The notes below the pieces were generated by a model that was not told the DNA's origin, ran no database searches, and saw only the letters and a list, made by a program, of their open reading frames with translations. This document shows positions 29,371-38,194 of a stretch of 64,000 nt of DNA, one piece after another. Positions within the stretch are counted from its first letter, which is position 1. Every line of letters begins with the position of its first letter. Source of the DNA: Aliivibrio sifiae (lineage in GTDB: Bacteria > Pseudomonadota > Gammaproteobacteria > Enterobacterales > Vibrionaceae); assembly GCF_002954705.1 (NCBI RefSeq), contig NZ_MSCO01000001.1, positions 577,742-641,741 of the forward strand, written 5' to 3'. The position numbers and the translations under genes are program-made.

Positions 29371-29754
29371 ATGAAAAAGCATTCAATAAAAACTGACTTA
29401 TTTGCCTCTAAAGCGCCACTTGAGTGGGCAATTGTAAATAACGGAACTTTATATACCGCTCAGATCCCAATTGACCAATCTGGTGCGGTTGTTGACGGCG
29501 GCATTGAAGCACAAGCACGCCAAACACTAGACAACTTAGTTCATACCTTAGAGTGTGCTGGTGAGTCTTTAGATTCTGTTTTGCAGGTATTAATTTGTGT
29601 CACTGATAGAGAGTACTTAGCCACTGTAAATAAAGTGTACGCAGAGTACTTTAGTGCACCTTATCCAAACCGTGCAGCAATGATTGTTGCAGGGTTAGCT
29701 CGAGAAGAAATGCTCGTTGAATTTGTTGTTTATGCCACAGTCGGATCAGAATAA
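29371..29754 (+). CDS. RidA family (YjgF/YER057c/UK114) protein
   Basis: Probable enamine/imine deaminase that clears reactive 2-aminoacrylate-like intermediates, or a pathway-specific hydrolase. RidA fold features: YTAQIPIDQSGAVVDGGIEA, ARQTLDNLVHTLECAG and the active-site arginine in PNRAAM. I start at 29371 (MKKHSIKTDLF), which fits RidA length (127 residues); upstream in-frame starts at 29308 and 29344 lack ribosome-binding sites. First gene of the operon divergent from the LysR gene. Confidence 0.85.
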   Translation: MKKHSIKTDLFASKAPLEWAIVNNGTLYTAQIPIDQSGAVVDGGIEAQARQTLDNLVHTLECAGESLDSVLQVLICVTDREYLATVNKVYAEYFSAPYPNRAAMIVAGLAREEMLVEFVVYATVGSE

Positions 29755-29842
29755 GCCCAACGCTTTACCTTATTAAATACTAAAGAATTCGTTTTTTATT
29801 GCTTATTTTTAAAAGCAATAATCTTAGAACAAGGAAGATAGC

Positions 29843-31306
29843 ATGACAGTTCAAACACTAAATATTCAAGCAGAGAAATCATTATACATCGGTGGTGAAT
29901 GGCAATCTGGTATCAGTACGATTGCCAATATTAACCCATCAGATATTACGCAGCATTTAGGCCATTTTGCTCAAGCAAGTGAAAGCCAAGTTCAAGACGC
30001 AATTTCAGCCGCAAAAAAAGCGCAACCACAGTGGGAAAAAACACCACTAGAGCGCAAACAAGCGGTACTGCAAGCGATTGGTGATGAGCTAATTGCACGT
30101 TGTGATGAACTAGGACGTTTGCTTTCAAGTGAAGAAGGTAAACCTTTTATGGAAGGTCGTGGTGAGATTTATCGTGCAGGTCAATTCTTCCAGTACTTTG
30201 CAGCAGAAGTACTACGCCAAATTGGGGACAGTGCCGATTCAGTAAGACCGGGTGTTTCTGTTGAGGTAACGCGTGAAGCCGTCGGTGTGATTGCGGTGAT
30301 TTCTCCTTGGAACTTCCCAACGGCAACCGCGGCTTGGAAGATAGCTCCAGCTCTCGCGTTTGGCAATAGTGTTATTTGGAAACCTGCCAATCTTACCCCT
30401 GCAAGCGCCGTGGCCCTTACTGAGATTATTCATCGTCAAGGTTTACCAGAAGGAACGTTTAATCTGGTATTAGGCAACGGTTCTCAAGTGGGCAATGCAT
30501 TAATCAATTCAAAAGAAATTAATGGTGTGAGCTTTACTGGTTCTGTAGATACAGGACGTAAAGTGGCAGCGGCAACTGCACCAAATTTTGTGCGTTGTCA
30601 GTTAGAAATGGGCAGTAAAAATGCGTTAGTGATTGCCGATGATGCCGATATTCAAATTGCGGTTGAAGCAACCATTGCAGGATCTTTTTCTGGTGCTGGT
30701 CAAAAATGTACAGCGTCATCTCGTTTAGTTGTGATGGACGGTATTCATGATGCGTACGTTGAAGCGCTAATTAAACGTATGAGTGAATTAAAAGTAGGTC
30801 ACGCATTAGAAGATAGCATCTTCATGGGCCCAGTGGTTGATGGTAATCAATTGGATGCAAACTTTGGCTGGATAGAAAATGCACGCCAAAGTGGTGCTGA
30901 ATTGGCATTTGGTGGTGAGCGTTTAAATCTTGAATATGATGGTTATTACATGTCTCCAACGCTATTTATTAACACCGATAATAAGTGGGAAGTAAACCAA
31001 GAAGAAGTCTTTGCTCCGATGGCAAGCGTGATCCGAGTGTCTGATTTAGAAGAAGCAATTGCAACGACTAACGATACTCGCTTTGGTTTAACGGGTGGCA
31101 TTATTACTCAAAGTTTACGCACGAGTTCATTGTTTAAACAACAAGCTCAAACTGGGTGTGTGATGGTGAATTTGCCTACCGCGGGTACGGACTATCATGT
31201 GCCATTTGGTGGGCGTAAAGAATCAAGCTTTGGCCCTCGTGAGCAAGGCCAGTACGCAAAAGAGTTTTATACGGTTGTGAAAACGGCCTACCAACGTCCT
31301 TATTAA
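29843..31306 (+). CDS. NAD(P)-dependent aldehyde dehydrogenase
   Basis: A 487-residue ALDH with the general base E255 (QLEMGSKN) and nucleophile C289 (GAGQKCTASS), both in the expected context, and the NPSDI and ISPWNFPTATAAWKIAPALA cofactor segments. It resembles the alpha-ketoglutarate semialdehyde / succinate-semialdehyde dehydrogenase branch, e.g. the VSFTGSVDTGRKV block. So the pathway likely yields a semialdehyde oxidised to a dicarboxylate, but the substrate is not proven. Lies between the RidA and M19 genes. Confidence 0.88.
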   Translation: MTVQTLNIQAEKSLYIGGEWQSGISTIANINPSDITQHLGHFAQASESQVQDAISAAKKAQPQWEKTPLERKQAVLQAIGDELIARCDELGRLLSSEEGKPFMEGRGEIYRAGQFFQYFAAEVLRQIGDSADSVRPGVSVEVTREAVGVIAVISPWNFPTATAAWKIAPALAFGNSVIWKPANLTPASAVALTEIIHRQGLPEGTFNLVLGNGSQVGNALINSKEINGVSFTGSVDTGRKVAAATAPNFVRCQLEMGSKNALVIADDADIQIAVEATIAGSFSGAGQKCTASSRLVVMDGIHDAYVEALIKRMSELKVGHALEDSIFMGPVVDGNQLDANFGWIENARQSGAELAFGGERLNLEYDGYYMSPTLFINTDNKWEVNQEEVFAPMASVIRVSDLEEAIATTNDTRFGLTGGIITQSLRTSSLFKQQAQTGCVMVNLPTAGTDYHVPFGGRKESSFGPREQGQYAKEFYTVVKTAYQRPY

Positions 31307-31362
31307 AATGGATGGAAAATCTACTCAACTAGATGAAACCGAAATGAAATAAGGAGTGATTT

Positions 31363-32352
31363 ATGTATCAACAACGGATTGTTATCGATGGATTGCAGTA
31401 TTGCAATTGGGATCGAGAATATTTTCAAACCTTAAAAGCCAGTGGGATTACTGCGGTTCACGCCACCATGGTGTACCACGAAAACGCACGTGAAACCTTG
31501 AGTCGTTTTGCAGAGTGGAACTTACGCTTTGAGCAAAATGCAGATTTAATCATGCCTATTTATTCGATGGTTGATATTGAAGCTGCAAAAGCGGAAGGCA
31601 AAGTCGGTATTTTCTTTGGCGCACAAAATTGCTCTCCCATTGAAGATGAAATTGGTTTAGTTGAGGTCATGCGTCAGCAAGGGTTGTTGATCATGCAATT
31701 GACCTATAACAACCAAAGCCTACTCGCGACGGGATGTTATGAAAAAAATGATACTGGTATTACTCGTTTTGGTCAGCAAGTGATTGAAGAGATGAATCGT
31801 GTAGGGATGATCGTTGATATGTCTCACAGTGCAGAGCGCTCAACCCTTGAAGCGATTGATTTATCGTCACGTCCTATTTGTATTAGTCATGCCAACCCTT
31901 CTTTTGCTCATGATGCATTACGTAATAAATCAGACACAGTAATTAAAGCATTGGCAGAGCGTGGTGGCTTACTTGGTTTTAGTTTGTATCCATTTCACCT
32001 ACCAAACGGCAGTCAGTGTTCATTAAATGACTTTTGCCAAATGGTCGCGAAAACGGCCGATATGGTGGGGATAGATCATTTAGGTATTGGTAGTGATTTG
32101 TGCCTAAACCAACCACAAGAAGTGTTGGAGTGGATGCGTAATGGTCGTTGGTCAAAAGCGATGAATTATGGTGAAGGTTCAGCGAGTAATTCAGGGTGGC
32201 CAGATGCGCTCCCTTGGTTTTGTGGAAGTGCTGGGATGGAAAATATTTACAATGGATTAATGCGTCACGGGTTCAGTGAATCTGAAGCGGGGAAAATACT
32301 AGGTGAAAACTGGTTTAACTTTTTACAACAAGGACTAGAGCCTATTTCGTAA
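31363..32352 (+). CDS. Divergent M19 (renal dipeptidase-like) protein with altered metal site
   Basis: A 329-residue TIM-barrel protein of PF01244. The two histidines of the second metal site are retained (H155 in VDMSHSAERS, H176 in CISHANPS) but the canonical D-G-H-x-D motif is D9-G-L-Q-Y13, and the bridging glutamate is Q88 (FGAQNCSP). So three of the five usual zinc ligands are missing. The N-terminus (IDGLQYCNWDREYF) and GAQNCSPIEDE resemble, from memory, the 'dipeptidase' of Pseudomonas dimethylglycine/betaine loci, suggesting a specialised subfamily, not a classical dipeptidase. No signal peptide. Confidence 0.8.
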   Translation: MYQQRIVIDGLQYCNWDREYFQTLKASGITAVHATMVYHENARETLSRFAEWNLRFEQNADLIMPIYSMVDIEAAKAEGKVGIFFGAQNCSPIEDEIGLVEVMRQQGLLIMQLTYNNQSLLATGCYEKNDTGITRFGQQVIEEMNRVGMIVDMSHSAERSTLEAIDLSSRPICISHANPSFAHDALRNKSDTVIKALAERGGLLGFSLYPFHLPNGSQCSLNDFCQMVAKTADMVGIDHLGIGSDLCLNQPQEVLEWMRNGRWSKAMNYGEGSASNSGWPDALPWFCGSAGMENIYNGLMRHGFSESEAGKILGENWFNFLQQGLEPIS

Positions 32353-32450
32353 AGCGGACCCATACATGGAGCAGCCTACTCAATACAAAAATAACAGGGT
32401 AGGTGGTAAATACACCTTTGCAGCTGCAAAGCAACTTCTGGAGTCAGAGT

Positions 32451-34049
32451 ATGTCTGATTTAGCCAATAGCGTGAAAGAGTCAAACAAAAATACGATAAA
32501 AAAGGAAACTAAAACCTCAACACTACAAAGTAAAGAATCAACATCTGAAAAGTTAGGGCTTGATAACCCTGCTTTATGGTATAGCGGTGGTTTTATCGCT
32601 CTATTTGTTTTACTTGCATTGGTTGATGGAGAGTTATTATCAACCGTTGTAAATACTGGCTTTTCGTGGGCCGTGAAAATATTTGGTCCTTACTGGCAGT
32701 TACTTTTATTACTGACATTTTTAATTGCTCTTGGGCTTGCAGTAGGGCGTACCGGGCGAGTAATACTGGGGGGGATCGATAAACCTGAAATGGATGGCTT
32801 TCGATGGGTTGCTATTATCTTTTGTACTTTACTTGCTGGTGGTGGGGTATTTTGGGCCGCAGCTGAACCAATAGCACACTTTGTTAATGCACCGCCATTA
32901 TATGGTATTCAAGAGAGCGCTCAGCAAGGTGCCGTAAATGCACTGTCACAGTCATTTATGCATTGGGGGTTTTTAGCCTGGGCGATAGTGGGTGGTTTAA
33001 CTTCCATTGTTGTTATGCACCTTCATTATAATAAAGGCTTGCCTCTTAAACCGAGAATTCTTCTTTATCCTCTTTTTGGTGAGCGTGTACTTAAGGGGCA
33101 CACTGGGGCATTGATTGATGCATGTTGTATTGTCGCTGTTGCTGCGGGAACTATAGGTCCAATTGGCTTCTTAGGTTTACAAGTGAGCTATGCGTTAAAC
33201 GCGTTGTTTGATATTCCTGATGGGTTTACCACACAGTTCATTATCATATTATTTGCGATTGCATTATATACCTTATCAGCATTAAGTGGTTTGAACCGCG
33301 GCATGCAAATGTTAAGTCGATATAACGTAATTTTAGCCGCTGCACTTATGCTTTATATCCTTATTTTTGGTCCAACTGACTTCATTGTGAATAGTTATAT
33401 TCAAGGCGTTGGTAGCATGATTGATAACTTCATACCAATGGCGACATATCGTGGCGATGAAGAATGGTTAAGTTGGTGGACAGTCTTTTTCTGGGGATGG
33501 TTCCTAGGATACGGACCAATGATGGCTATCTTTATTGCGCGTATCTCACGTGGTCGAAGTATTCGTCAGTTAGTATCGATGATCTGTATTGTTGCACCGT
33601 TAGTGACGTGTTTTTGGTTCACCATTGTTGGTGGTTCTGGACTCGCATTTGAAATCACTAACCCGGGTAGTGTTAGTTCAGCTTTTGAAGGGTTTAATTT
33701 ACCGGGCGCTCTGCTTGCAGTGACATCTCAGCTGCCAATGCCAATGCTGATATCTATCTTATTTCTTATCTTAACCACTATTTTCATTGTAACAACGGGT
33801 GACTCAATGACGTACACCATTAGCGTAGTGATCAGTGGTGAGACCGAACCTAATGCCATTATCCGAACTTTTTGGGGGGTGATGATGGGGGTAACCGCAT
33901 TGATTTTAATTTCCTTAGGGTCTGGTGGTATTTCAGCGTTGCAATCCTTCATTGTTATCACCGCGGTTCCTGTCTCTTTGGTTCTCTTGCCTTCATTGTG
34001 GAACGCACCACAGATAGCAATGAAAATGGCCAAAGAGCAAGGTCTATAA
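32451..34049 (+). CDS. BCCT family transporter
   Basis: A 532-residue inner-membrane transporter of the betaine-choline-carnitine family, about 12 membrane segments. It has the BCCT core motif in the variant form WWTVFFWGWFLGYGPMM followed by ARISRGRSIRQL. The variant tryptophan motif differs from choline (BetT) and glycine betaine (BetP) types, so the cargo may be an unusual zwitterion. The ATG at 32451 has a GGAG site at 7 nt; a GTG at 32403 does not. N-terminal 45 residues are hydrophilic and Lys/Thr/Ser-rich. Confidence 0.88.
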   Translation: MSDLANSVKESNKNTIKKETKTSTLQSKESTSEKLGLDNPALWYSGGFIALFVLLALVDGELLSTVVNTGFSWAVKIFGPYWQLLLLLTFLIALGLAVGRTGRVILGGIDKPEMDGFRWVAIIFCTLLAGGGVFWAAAEPIAHFVNAPPLYGIQESAQQGAVNALSQSFMHWGFLAWAIVGGLTSIVVMHLHYNKGLPLKPRILLYPLFGERVLKGHTGALIDACCIVAVAAGTIGPIGFLGLQVSYALNALFDIPDGFTTQFIIILFAIALYTLSALSGLNRGMQMLSRYNVILAAALMLYILIFGPTDFIVNSYIQGVGSMIDNFIPMATYRGDEEWLSWWTVFFWGWFLGYGPMMAIFIARISRGRSIRQLVSMICIVAPLVTCFWFTIVGGSGLAFEITNPGSVSSAFEGFNLPGALLAVTSQLPMPMLISILFLILTTIFIVTTGDSMTYTISVVISGETEPNAIIRTFWGVMMGVTALILISLGSGGISALQSFIVITAVPVSLVLLPSLWNAPQIAMKMAKEQGL

Positions 34050-34154
34050 ACAACATCAATAACGTGAATTGAGTGGTGGAAACATCACTCTATCTGGCTC
34101 TAATAAAAGAGCTACCTATCAATATAATTATAACGAGAAATGGTGGTGAGCAAC

Positions 34155-35840
34155 ATGGATGCACATCGTTCAACGTACGCTGAAACTCATCTGCGTAAAC
34201 CTAAAATTGTAATGGCACCAGAAAGATTAGGTGCAATGCATCAAAATAGGATCAGTTTTGTTCGTAGCCTAATTAGAAAAATGGCACAACAACACTGGCA
34301 AGTGACTAAGCATGAATGGCTGTTATCACCGCAAGGTTTTGGGCATGTTATTTATAAATTAGTGACTCCACATGATGTTTATCACTTAGTGGTATTTTGT
34401 GATGAAATAGCGGATGAAGAGCGGAATGACCGTGTTATTGCCGAAAAGTGGGATGTTACTTTTGCCTTAGTTCTTGGTGATGTTGATGTGACGTTGTTAA
34501 GCAGATTAAGAGAGAATGTACCGCTGCAAGAGGCAGGGCGAAACCCAAATAATGTACTGGTATTAGCAAGAGCAAATAAAAGTGTTCGAGTCTTTGACCA
34601 TCTGGTTTCTCACTTAGCAAAAGGTGAACAACCTAATCAGAAAGAGTTGGCAGAGGTAGGGTATATCCTACGTACAACAGCTGTTTATGGTAATGGCAAA
34701 TTTGGTATTGCTGATTTTAAATTATTAGAGAATAACACTGATTTTAATCAATCGTTTAGCGCGCAAATGTGTGCGGTTTATATGCTGCGCCAATTTAGTT
34801 TGGATTGGGTGCATTACCTTGCGACAGAGCAAGGTGGCGAGAAGGCAATTAGTTTACAGCCTGAATTACAACGTTATCTTGGTGTTGGTAATGCAACGGG
34901 GTTAGGGATGGCACCGTATTTAATTAATCATCCTTGTATTGTAGATCAGTGGATGTTTGCTCGTGAAATAGCTTTGGCTGAGGTTCTTCATCACAGAGTG
35001 TCACTGAATAAGAAATCACCTCTGGATTATTTATTGAAAAAAGCAGTGCTGCACTTAGAGCAGGTTATTACTATTAATGAAGTTCAAGATAACCTTAATC
35101 ATATTGCAGTGTCTGAATTAAAAGAGTTTGTGAACAATTTAGATAATGTACTTGCTCTCAGTTCAACTTGGGAGGATGTAGTCACTCAAGCTCATAATAT
35201 GAGCTTAGAAGCACAAGAGATTCTTCTGTCTTGCTTAATGGAAATTCATCCAGAATTAGTCGATAGATTTGAAGAGCAAATGAACTGTAGTGAAACGCTT
35301 TCTCTACCGAGTGGGAAGAAAGTGCAAGATTTGCAGATAATCATAGAGGGTTGTTATCAATGGGCAATCGGCACTGATTTTACTAAACCAGAGAATAACT
35401 ACTGGTTTTGGTATCGCTCACAAGATAAAGAAGAGCCACGGTTAGGGGTTAGAGGGCAAGAAAAGGGAGAGGACAGAGAGTTGCCATTAGACATTGGTCG
35501 ACAGGTTTATCGCCTTTACCATTCGCTATTGAAATGTGATAAGACGTTATCATTGGCTGAGTTTTTGGTTGAGCATCCTAAGTACCGTGCCATTGCACGA
35601 AGAGTGTGGACATTAGGGCATAAGGCAATGGGGGATATTCAAATGAATGTACTACATAAGTCGTCTTTACCTATGCATTTATTACGCTGTAAATTAGCGG
35701 TGTTTGGTGCGACAAAATTTGATCCTCGCTCAGATCGCTGGGTTAGAGTTACGTTTTTTCAAGGTGCGCCATTGCTCGATGAGATTAATGATGGTGAATG
35801 GCTGTTCCCATTATTGCCAGCCGAAGGAGAAAGCGAATGA
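34155..35840 (+). CDS. Conserved protein of unknown function, BCCT/M19 locus
   Basis: About 561 residues, soluble, no signal peptide, no membrane segment and no motif that I recognise. The N-terminal part (RISFVRSLIRKMAQQHWQVT, then LLSPQGFGHVIYKL) appears helical then beta-rich; the C-terminal part contains SLPMHLLRCKLAVFGATKFDPRSD. GGTGAG upstream favours the ATG at 34155; 34140 is an in-frame alternative. The stop overlaps the next start (ATGA), so the two products are coupled in translation and may form a complex. It is best described as an uncharacterised enzyme or assembly factor. Confidence 0.7.
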   Translation: MDAHRSTYAETHLRKPKIVMAPERLGAMHQNRISFVRSLIRKMAQQHWQVTKHEWLLSPQGFGHVIYKLVTPHDVYHLVVFCDEIADEERNDRVIAEKWDVTFALVLGDVDVTLLSRLRENVPLQEAGRNPNNVLVLARANKSVRVFDHLVSHLAKGEQPNQKELAEVGYILRTTAVYGNGKFGIADFKLLENNTDFNQSFSAQMCAVYMLRQFSLDWVHYLATEQGGEKAISLQPELQRYLGVGNATGLGMAPYLINHPCIVDQWMFAREIALAEVLHHRVSLNKKSPLDYLLKKAVLHLEQVITINEVQDNLNHIAVSELKEFVNNLDNVLALSSTWEDVVTQAHNMSLEAQEILLSCLMEIHPELVDRFEEQMNCSETLSLPSGKKVQDLQIIIEGCYQWAIGTDFTKPENNYWFWYRSQDKEEPRLGVRGQEKGEDRELPLDIGRQVYRLYHSLLKCDKTLSLAEFLVEHPKYRAIARRVWTLGHKAMGDIQMNVLHKSSLPMHLLRCKLAVFGATKFDPRSDRWVRVTFFQGAPLLDEINDGEWLFPLLPAEGESE

Positions 35841-36568
35841 TCGTTTCACATAATGAGTTAGTTGCAGTAACTAATAAGGCATTTCTGGGGATGAGACGTA
35901 CCTGTGGAGAGGCTGATATCATTGCTAACATGGTGGCAGACCTGCAAATGGTTGGTCTCAATGGCGTTAGGCATTTTAATAATGCGACCAAGTTTTTAAC
36001 TGCTGAAGAAGATTGCCCTGTAGATATTACAATGTCCAACTCAGGGAACTTAGTGGTGGACTTACACGGTTGCAGTGTGGCTTGTCATTTGCCTGTCATC
36101 GTTGATTATGCGATTGAAAAAATGGTAGAGAAAAAAGCCTTAACGATCACACTTAAAAAATGCCATAACCGTTGGTTAGCTTACAGTGAATTAGTAAAGT
36201 TGGCTGCGAAAGGTATTGCCTGTAAAGCTCATTGGGAAAACGGTACGAGCCCTAAGCGAACTTTATATGTCTTGAATCGAGGGTGTGTGGCTCCTGAATT
36301 ATTCTTATCCGATAAAATAGATCTAAACAGTGGTTACCTTAATGATATGACAATTGAATTATCTGTAAGAGATTTCAATGTAATGGCACTATCTGAAGGA
36401 TACAGTATTCATATCGATTCCGCGGAATTAAGTTCAACACAAGAGAATGCATGGCGACACGGCATTGATGTTGATGATGTCGATTGGGAAAACTTGAAAA
36501 AAACCGCGACCGCTATTTTAGTCGAAAATAGTGAACAATCTCTAAAAGGGGCTGGTGAACTGGTCTAA
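35837..36568 (+). CDS. Uncharacterised protein, probably DUF3726
   Basis: A 243-residue soluble protein. The N-terminus (VSHNELVAVTNKAFLGMRRT, ADIIANMVADLQMVGLNG) fits what I remember of DUF3726 and resembles the helical start of Ldh_2-type dehydrogenases, but no catalytic residues of that family are visible. It starts at ATG 35837 inside the stop of the preceding gene; the ATG-like start at 35798 overlaps more and is unlikely. Last gene before a terminator, so it closes the operon. Confidence 0.65.
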   Translation: MIVSHNELVAVTNKAFLGMRRTCGEADIIANMVADLQMVGLNGVRHFNNATKFLTAEEDCPVDITMSNSGNLVVDLHGCSVACHLPVIVDYAIEKMVEKKALTITLKKCHNRWLAYSELVKLAAKGIACKAHWENGTSPKRTLYVLNRGCVAPELFLSDKIDLNSGYLNDMTIELSVRDFNVMALSEGYSIHIDSAELSSTQENAWRHGIDVDDVDWENLKKTATAILVENSEQSLKGAGELV

Positions 36569-36596
36569 GTAGGGTAAAAAAGTAATGCATACTAAT

Positions 36597-36630
36597 GGCA
36601 CTCATGGTAAAAACAATGAGTGCCTTTTTT
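36597..36630 (+). terminator. Terminator of the BCCT/M19 operon
   Basis: Stem GGCACTCAT (36597-36605) with ATGAGTGCC (36616-36624), 10-nt loop, T-run. It lies 29 bp after the DUF3726-like gene. Confidence 0.9.
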
Positions 36631-36735
36631 AGACTTGTCTCAAAGTTAAGGTTGTTTGCCTGTATATTTATAAGGCAATTTTACATAAGGTTACTTACAC
36701 TTATTTAGTAAGCATTTAAGGAAGAGGTGGTTTAT

Positions 36736-36903
36736 ATGAATACGTTAGATACAAGTAACAGTATGGTTTCAGATTTAGAAACGACAAAAAAATTACCAAT
36801 TCAACATGATCAGCTAGATGATACCGTAAATACGTGGGACCAATTAACTGAAAAACAACAACAAGATATACTCGCTCATTTGACAGCAATACCTTTTGAG
36901 TAA
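36736..36903 (+). CDS. Small protein (55 residues) of unknown function
   Basis: A 55-codon frame from ATG 36736 to TAA 36903, preceded by a strong ribosome-binding site (AAGAGGTGG, 5 nt spacer). The product starts MNTLDTSNSMVSDLETTKKL and ends ILAHLTAIPFE; it is acidic, without Cys or membrane segments, probably helical in its second half (WDQLTEKQQQDILAH). It stands alone between terminator 36597 and the peptide importer. I do not recognise it. Expression is supported only by the ribosome-binding site and normal codon composition. Confidence 0.6.
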   Translation: MNTLDTSNSMVSDLETTKKLPIQHDQLDDTVNTWDQLTEKQQQDILAHLTAIPFE

Positions 36904-37163
36904 TTTTTGCGTTAAAACATTCTTTAATTTCCTTGTTTGGATAATCTAATCCAATGAGGTTTACTTTGTGACACTTTTATAACAATTGTATCAAAAAACA
37001 GCCTTTCCCTTCCTTATCCCCTCACTATTCTGCAAACTGTTAACTCTATTACATTATCAAGTCTTAGCTTTGTAGTTACTTAATCATTGAGCTAAGTTAA
37101 TAAAATTATTATAAAAATAATAGGCAACGGAGTTTGTCGAAGGATATGGAGCAATAGTCACGG

Positions 37164-38192
37164 ATGATATCTTATCTACTCAGACGACTTTTATTGGTTG
37201 TCCCTACCTTTATCGGTATTACCTTACTTATCTTTGCCCTAACTCGATTTGTACCGGGTGGCCCAGTTGAACGCATGTTACTCAGCTTACAAATGCAAGG
37301 AGCTTCAGAAACTGGTGGTACTAGCAGTGTTACTGATGGTAATAATGCCTTATCTGAAGAGCAAATCGCTGAGCTAAATGCTTTCTACGGCTTAGATAAA
37401 CCCGTATTTGAAGCCTATTATGATTGGTTAACTAAGTTAGTCGTTCTTGATTTAGGTGAATCGACCCGTTATTACGAGCCAGTATGGGACATGATAGCTG
37501 AGCGCTTACCTGTCTCTCTTTTTTATGGGGGAATGACCTTTCTACTTAGTTATATGATCTCTATTCCTCTTGGTTATCTTAAAGCCTTAAAGCATGGTTC
37601 CATTCTTGATTCTACTTCTTCCATTGCGATTTTTGTTGGTTTTGCTTTGCCGGGCTATGTGATTGGTGTTTTCTTGATTAGCTTATTCAGTTACCAATTA
37701 GAATGGTTTCCAATGGGAGGCTTTGTTGGTGATGACTTTGATGACTTCGGAGTTTTTGAGCAAATAAAAGACATTATGTGGCATGCGGTGTTGCCTCTAT
37801 TTTGTTATTTGATTGGTGATTTTGCTTTACTTACCATGACAATGAAAAACAACCTAATGGAAAACCTTGCGTCGGATTACGTGCGTACTGCCATTGCAAA
37901 AGGGTTGCCGTTTAAAAAAGCAGTACGTAAGCACGCATTGCGAAATAGCTTAATTCCTGTAGCAAGTCATTTTGGTAATTCATTAATGTTCTTTATGACA
38001 GGGTCATTTTTGATCGAGGTTATTTTCAATATTGATGGTATTGGATTACTAGGTTATGAAGCGATAATGGAACGTGATTACCCAGTAGTTATGGGATTGT
38101 TTGCCATTAATGCCACCATGTTGATGTTAGGTAATATCTTATCTGACATCTGTGTTGCTGCGGTTGATCCGCGCGTTAAATTTGGAGCTTAA
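37164..38192 (+). CDS. Peptide ABC transporter permease, YejB-like
   Basis: A 342-residue inner-membrane permease: SYLLRRLLLVVPTFIGITLL at the N-terminus, FVPGGPVERML loop, and the coupling region SDYVRTAIAKGLPFKKAV, then SFLIEVIFNIDGIG. The large first periplasmic loop and GGPVE motif are typical of YejB. YejABEF of E. coli imports oligopeptides including microcin C. It is 2 nt from the YejE-like gene and is the first in the operon; the promoter is within 36904-37163. Confidence 0.87.
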   Translation: MISYLLRRLLLVVPTFIGITLLIFALTRFVPGGPVERMLLSLQMQGASETGGTSSVTDGNNALSEEQIAELNAFYGLDKPVFEAYYDWLTKLVVLDLGESTRYYEPVWDMIAERLPVSLFYGGMTFLLSYMISIPLGYLKALKHGSILDSTSSIAIFVGFALPGYVIGVFLISLFSYQLEWFPMGGFVGDDFDDFGVFEQIKDIMWHAVLPLFCYLIGDFALLTMTMKNNLMENLASDYVRTAIAKGLPFKKAVRKHALRNSLIPVASHFGNSLMFFMTGSFLIEVIFNIDGIGLLGYEAIMERDYPVVMGLFAINATMLMLGNILSDICVAAVDPRVKFGA

Positions 38193-38194
38193 TT

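Noticed and set aside
35785-36039. Minus-strand 84-codon frame over the DUF3726-like start
   Set aside because: Lies opposite the coupled gene junction; composition is that of an antisense shadow.
36656-36678. Inverted repeat TTGCCT...AAGGCAA upstream of the small ORF
   Set aside because: Only 6 bp pair around a 10-nt centre; too weak to call an operator or terminator.
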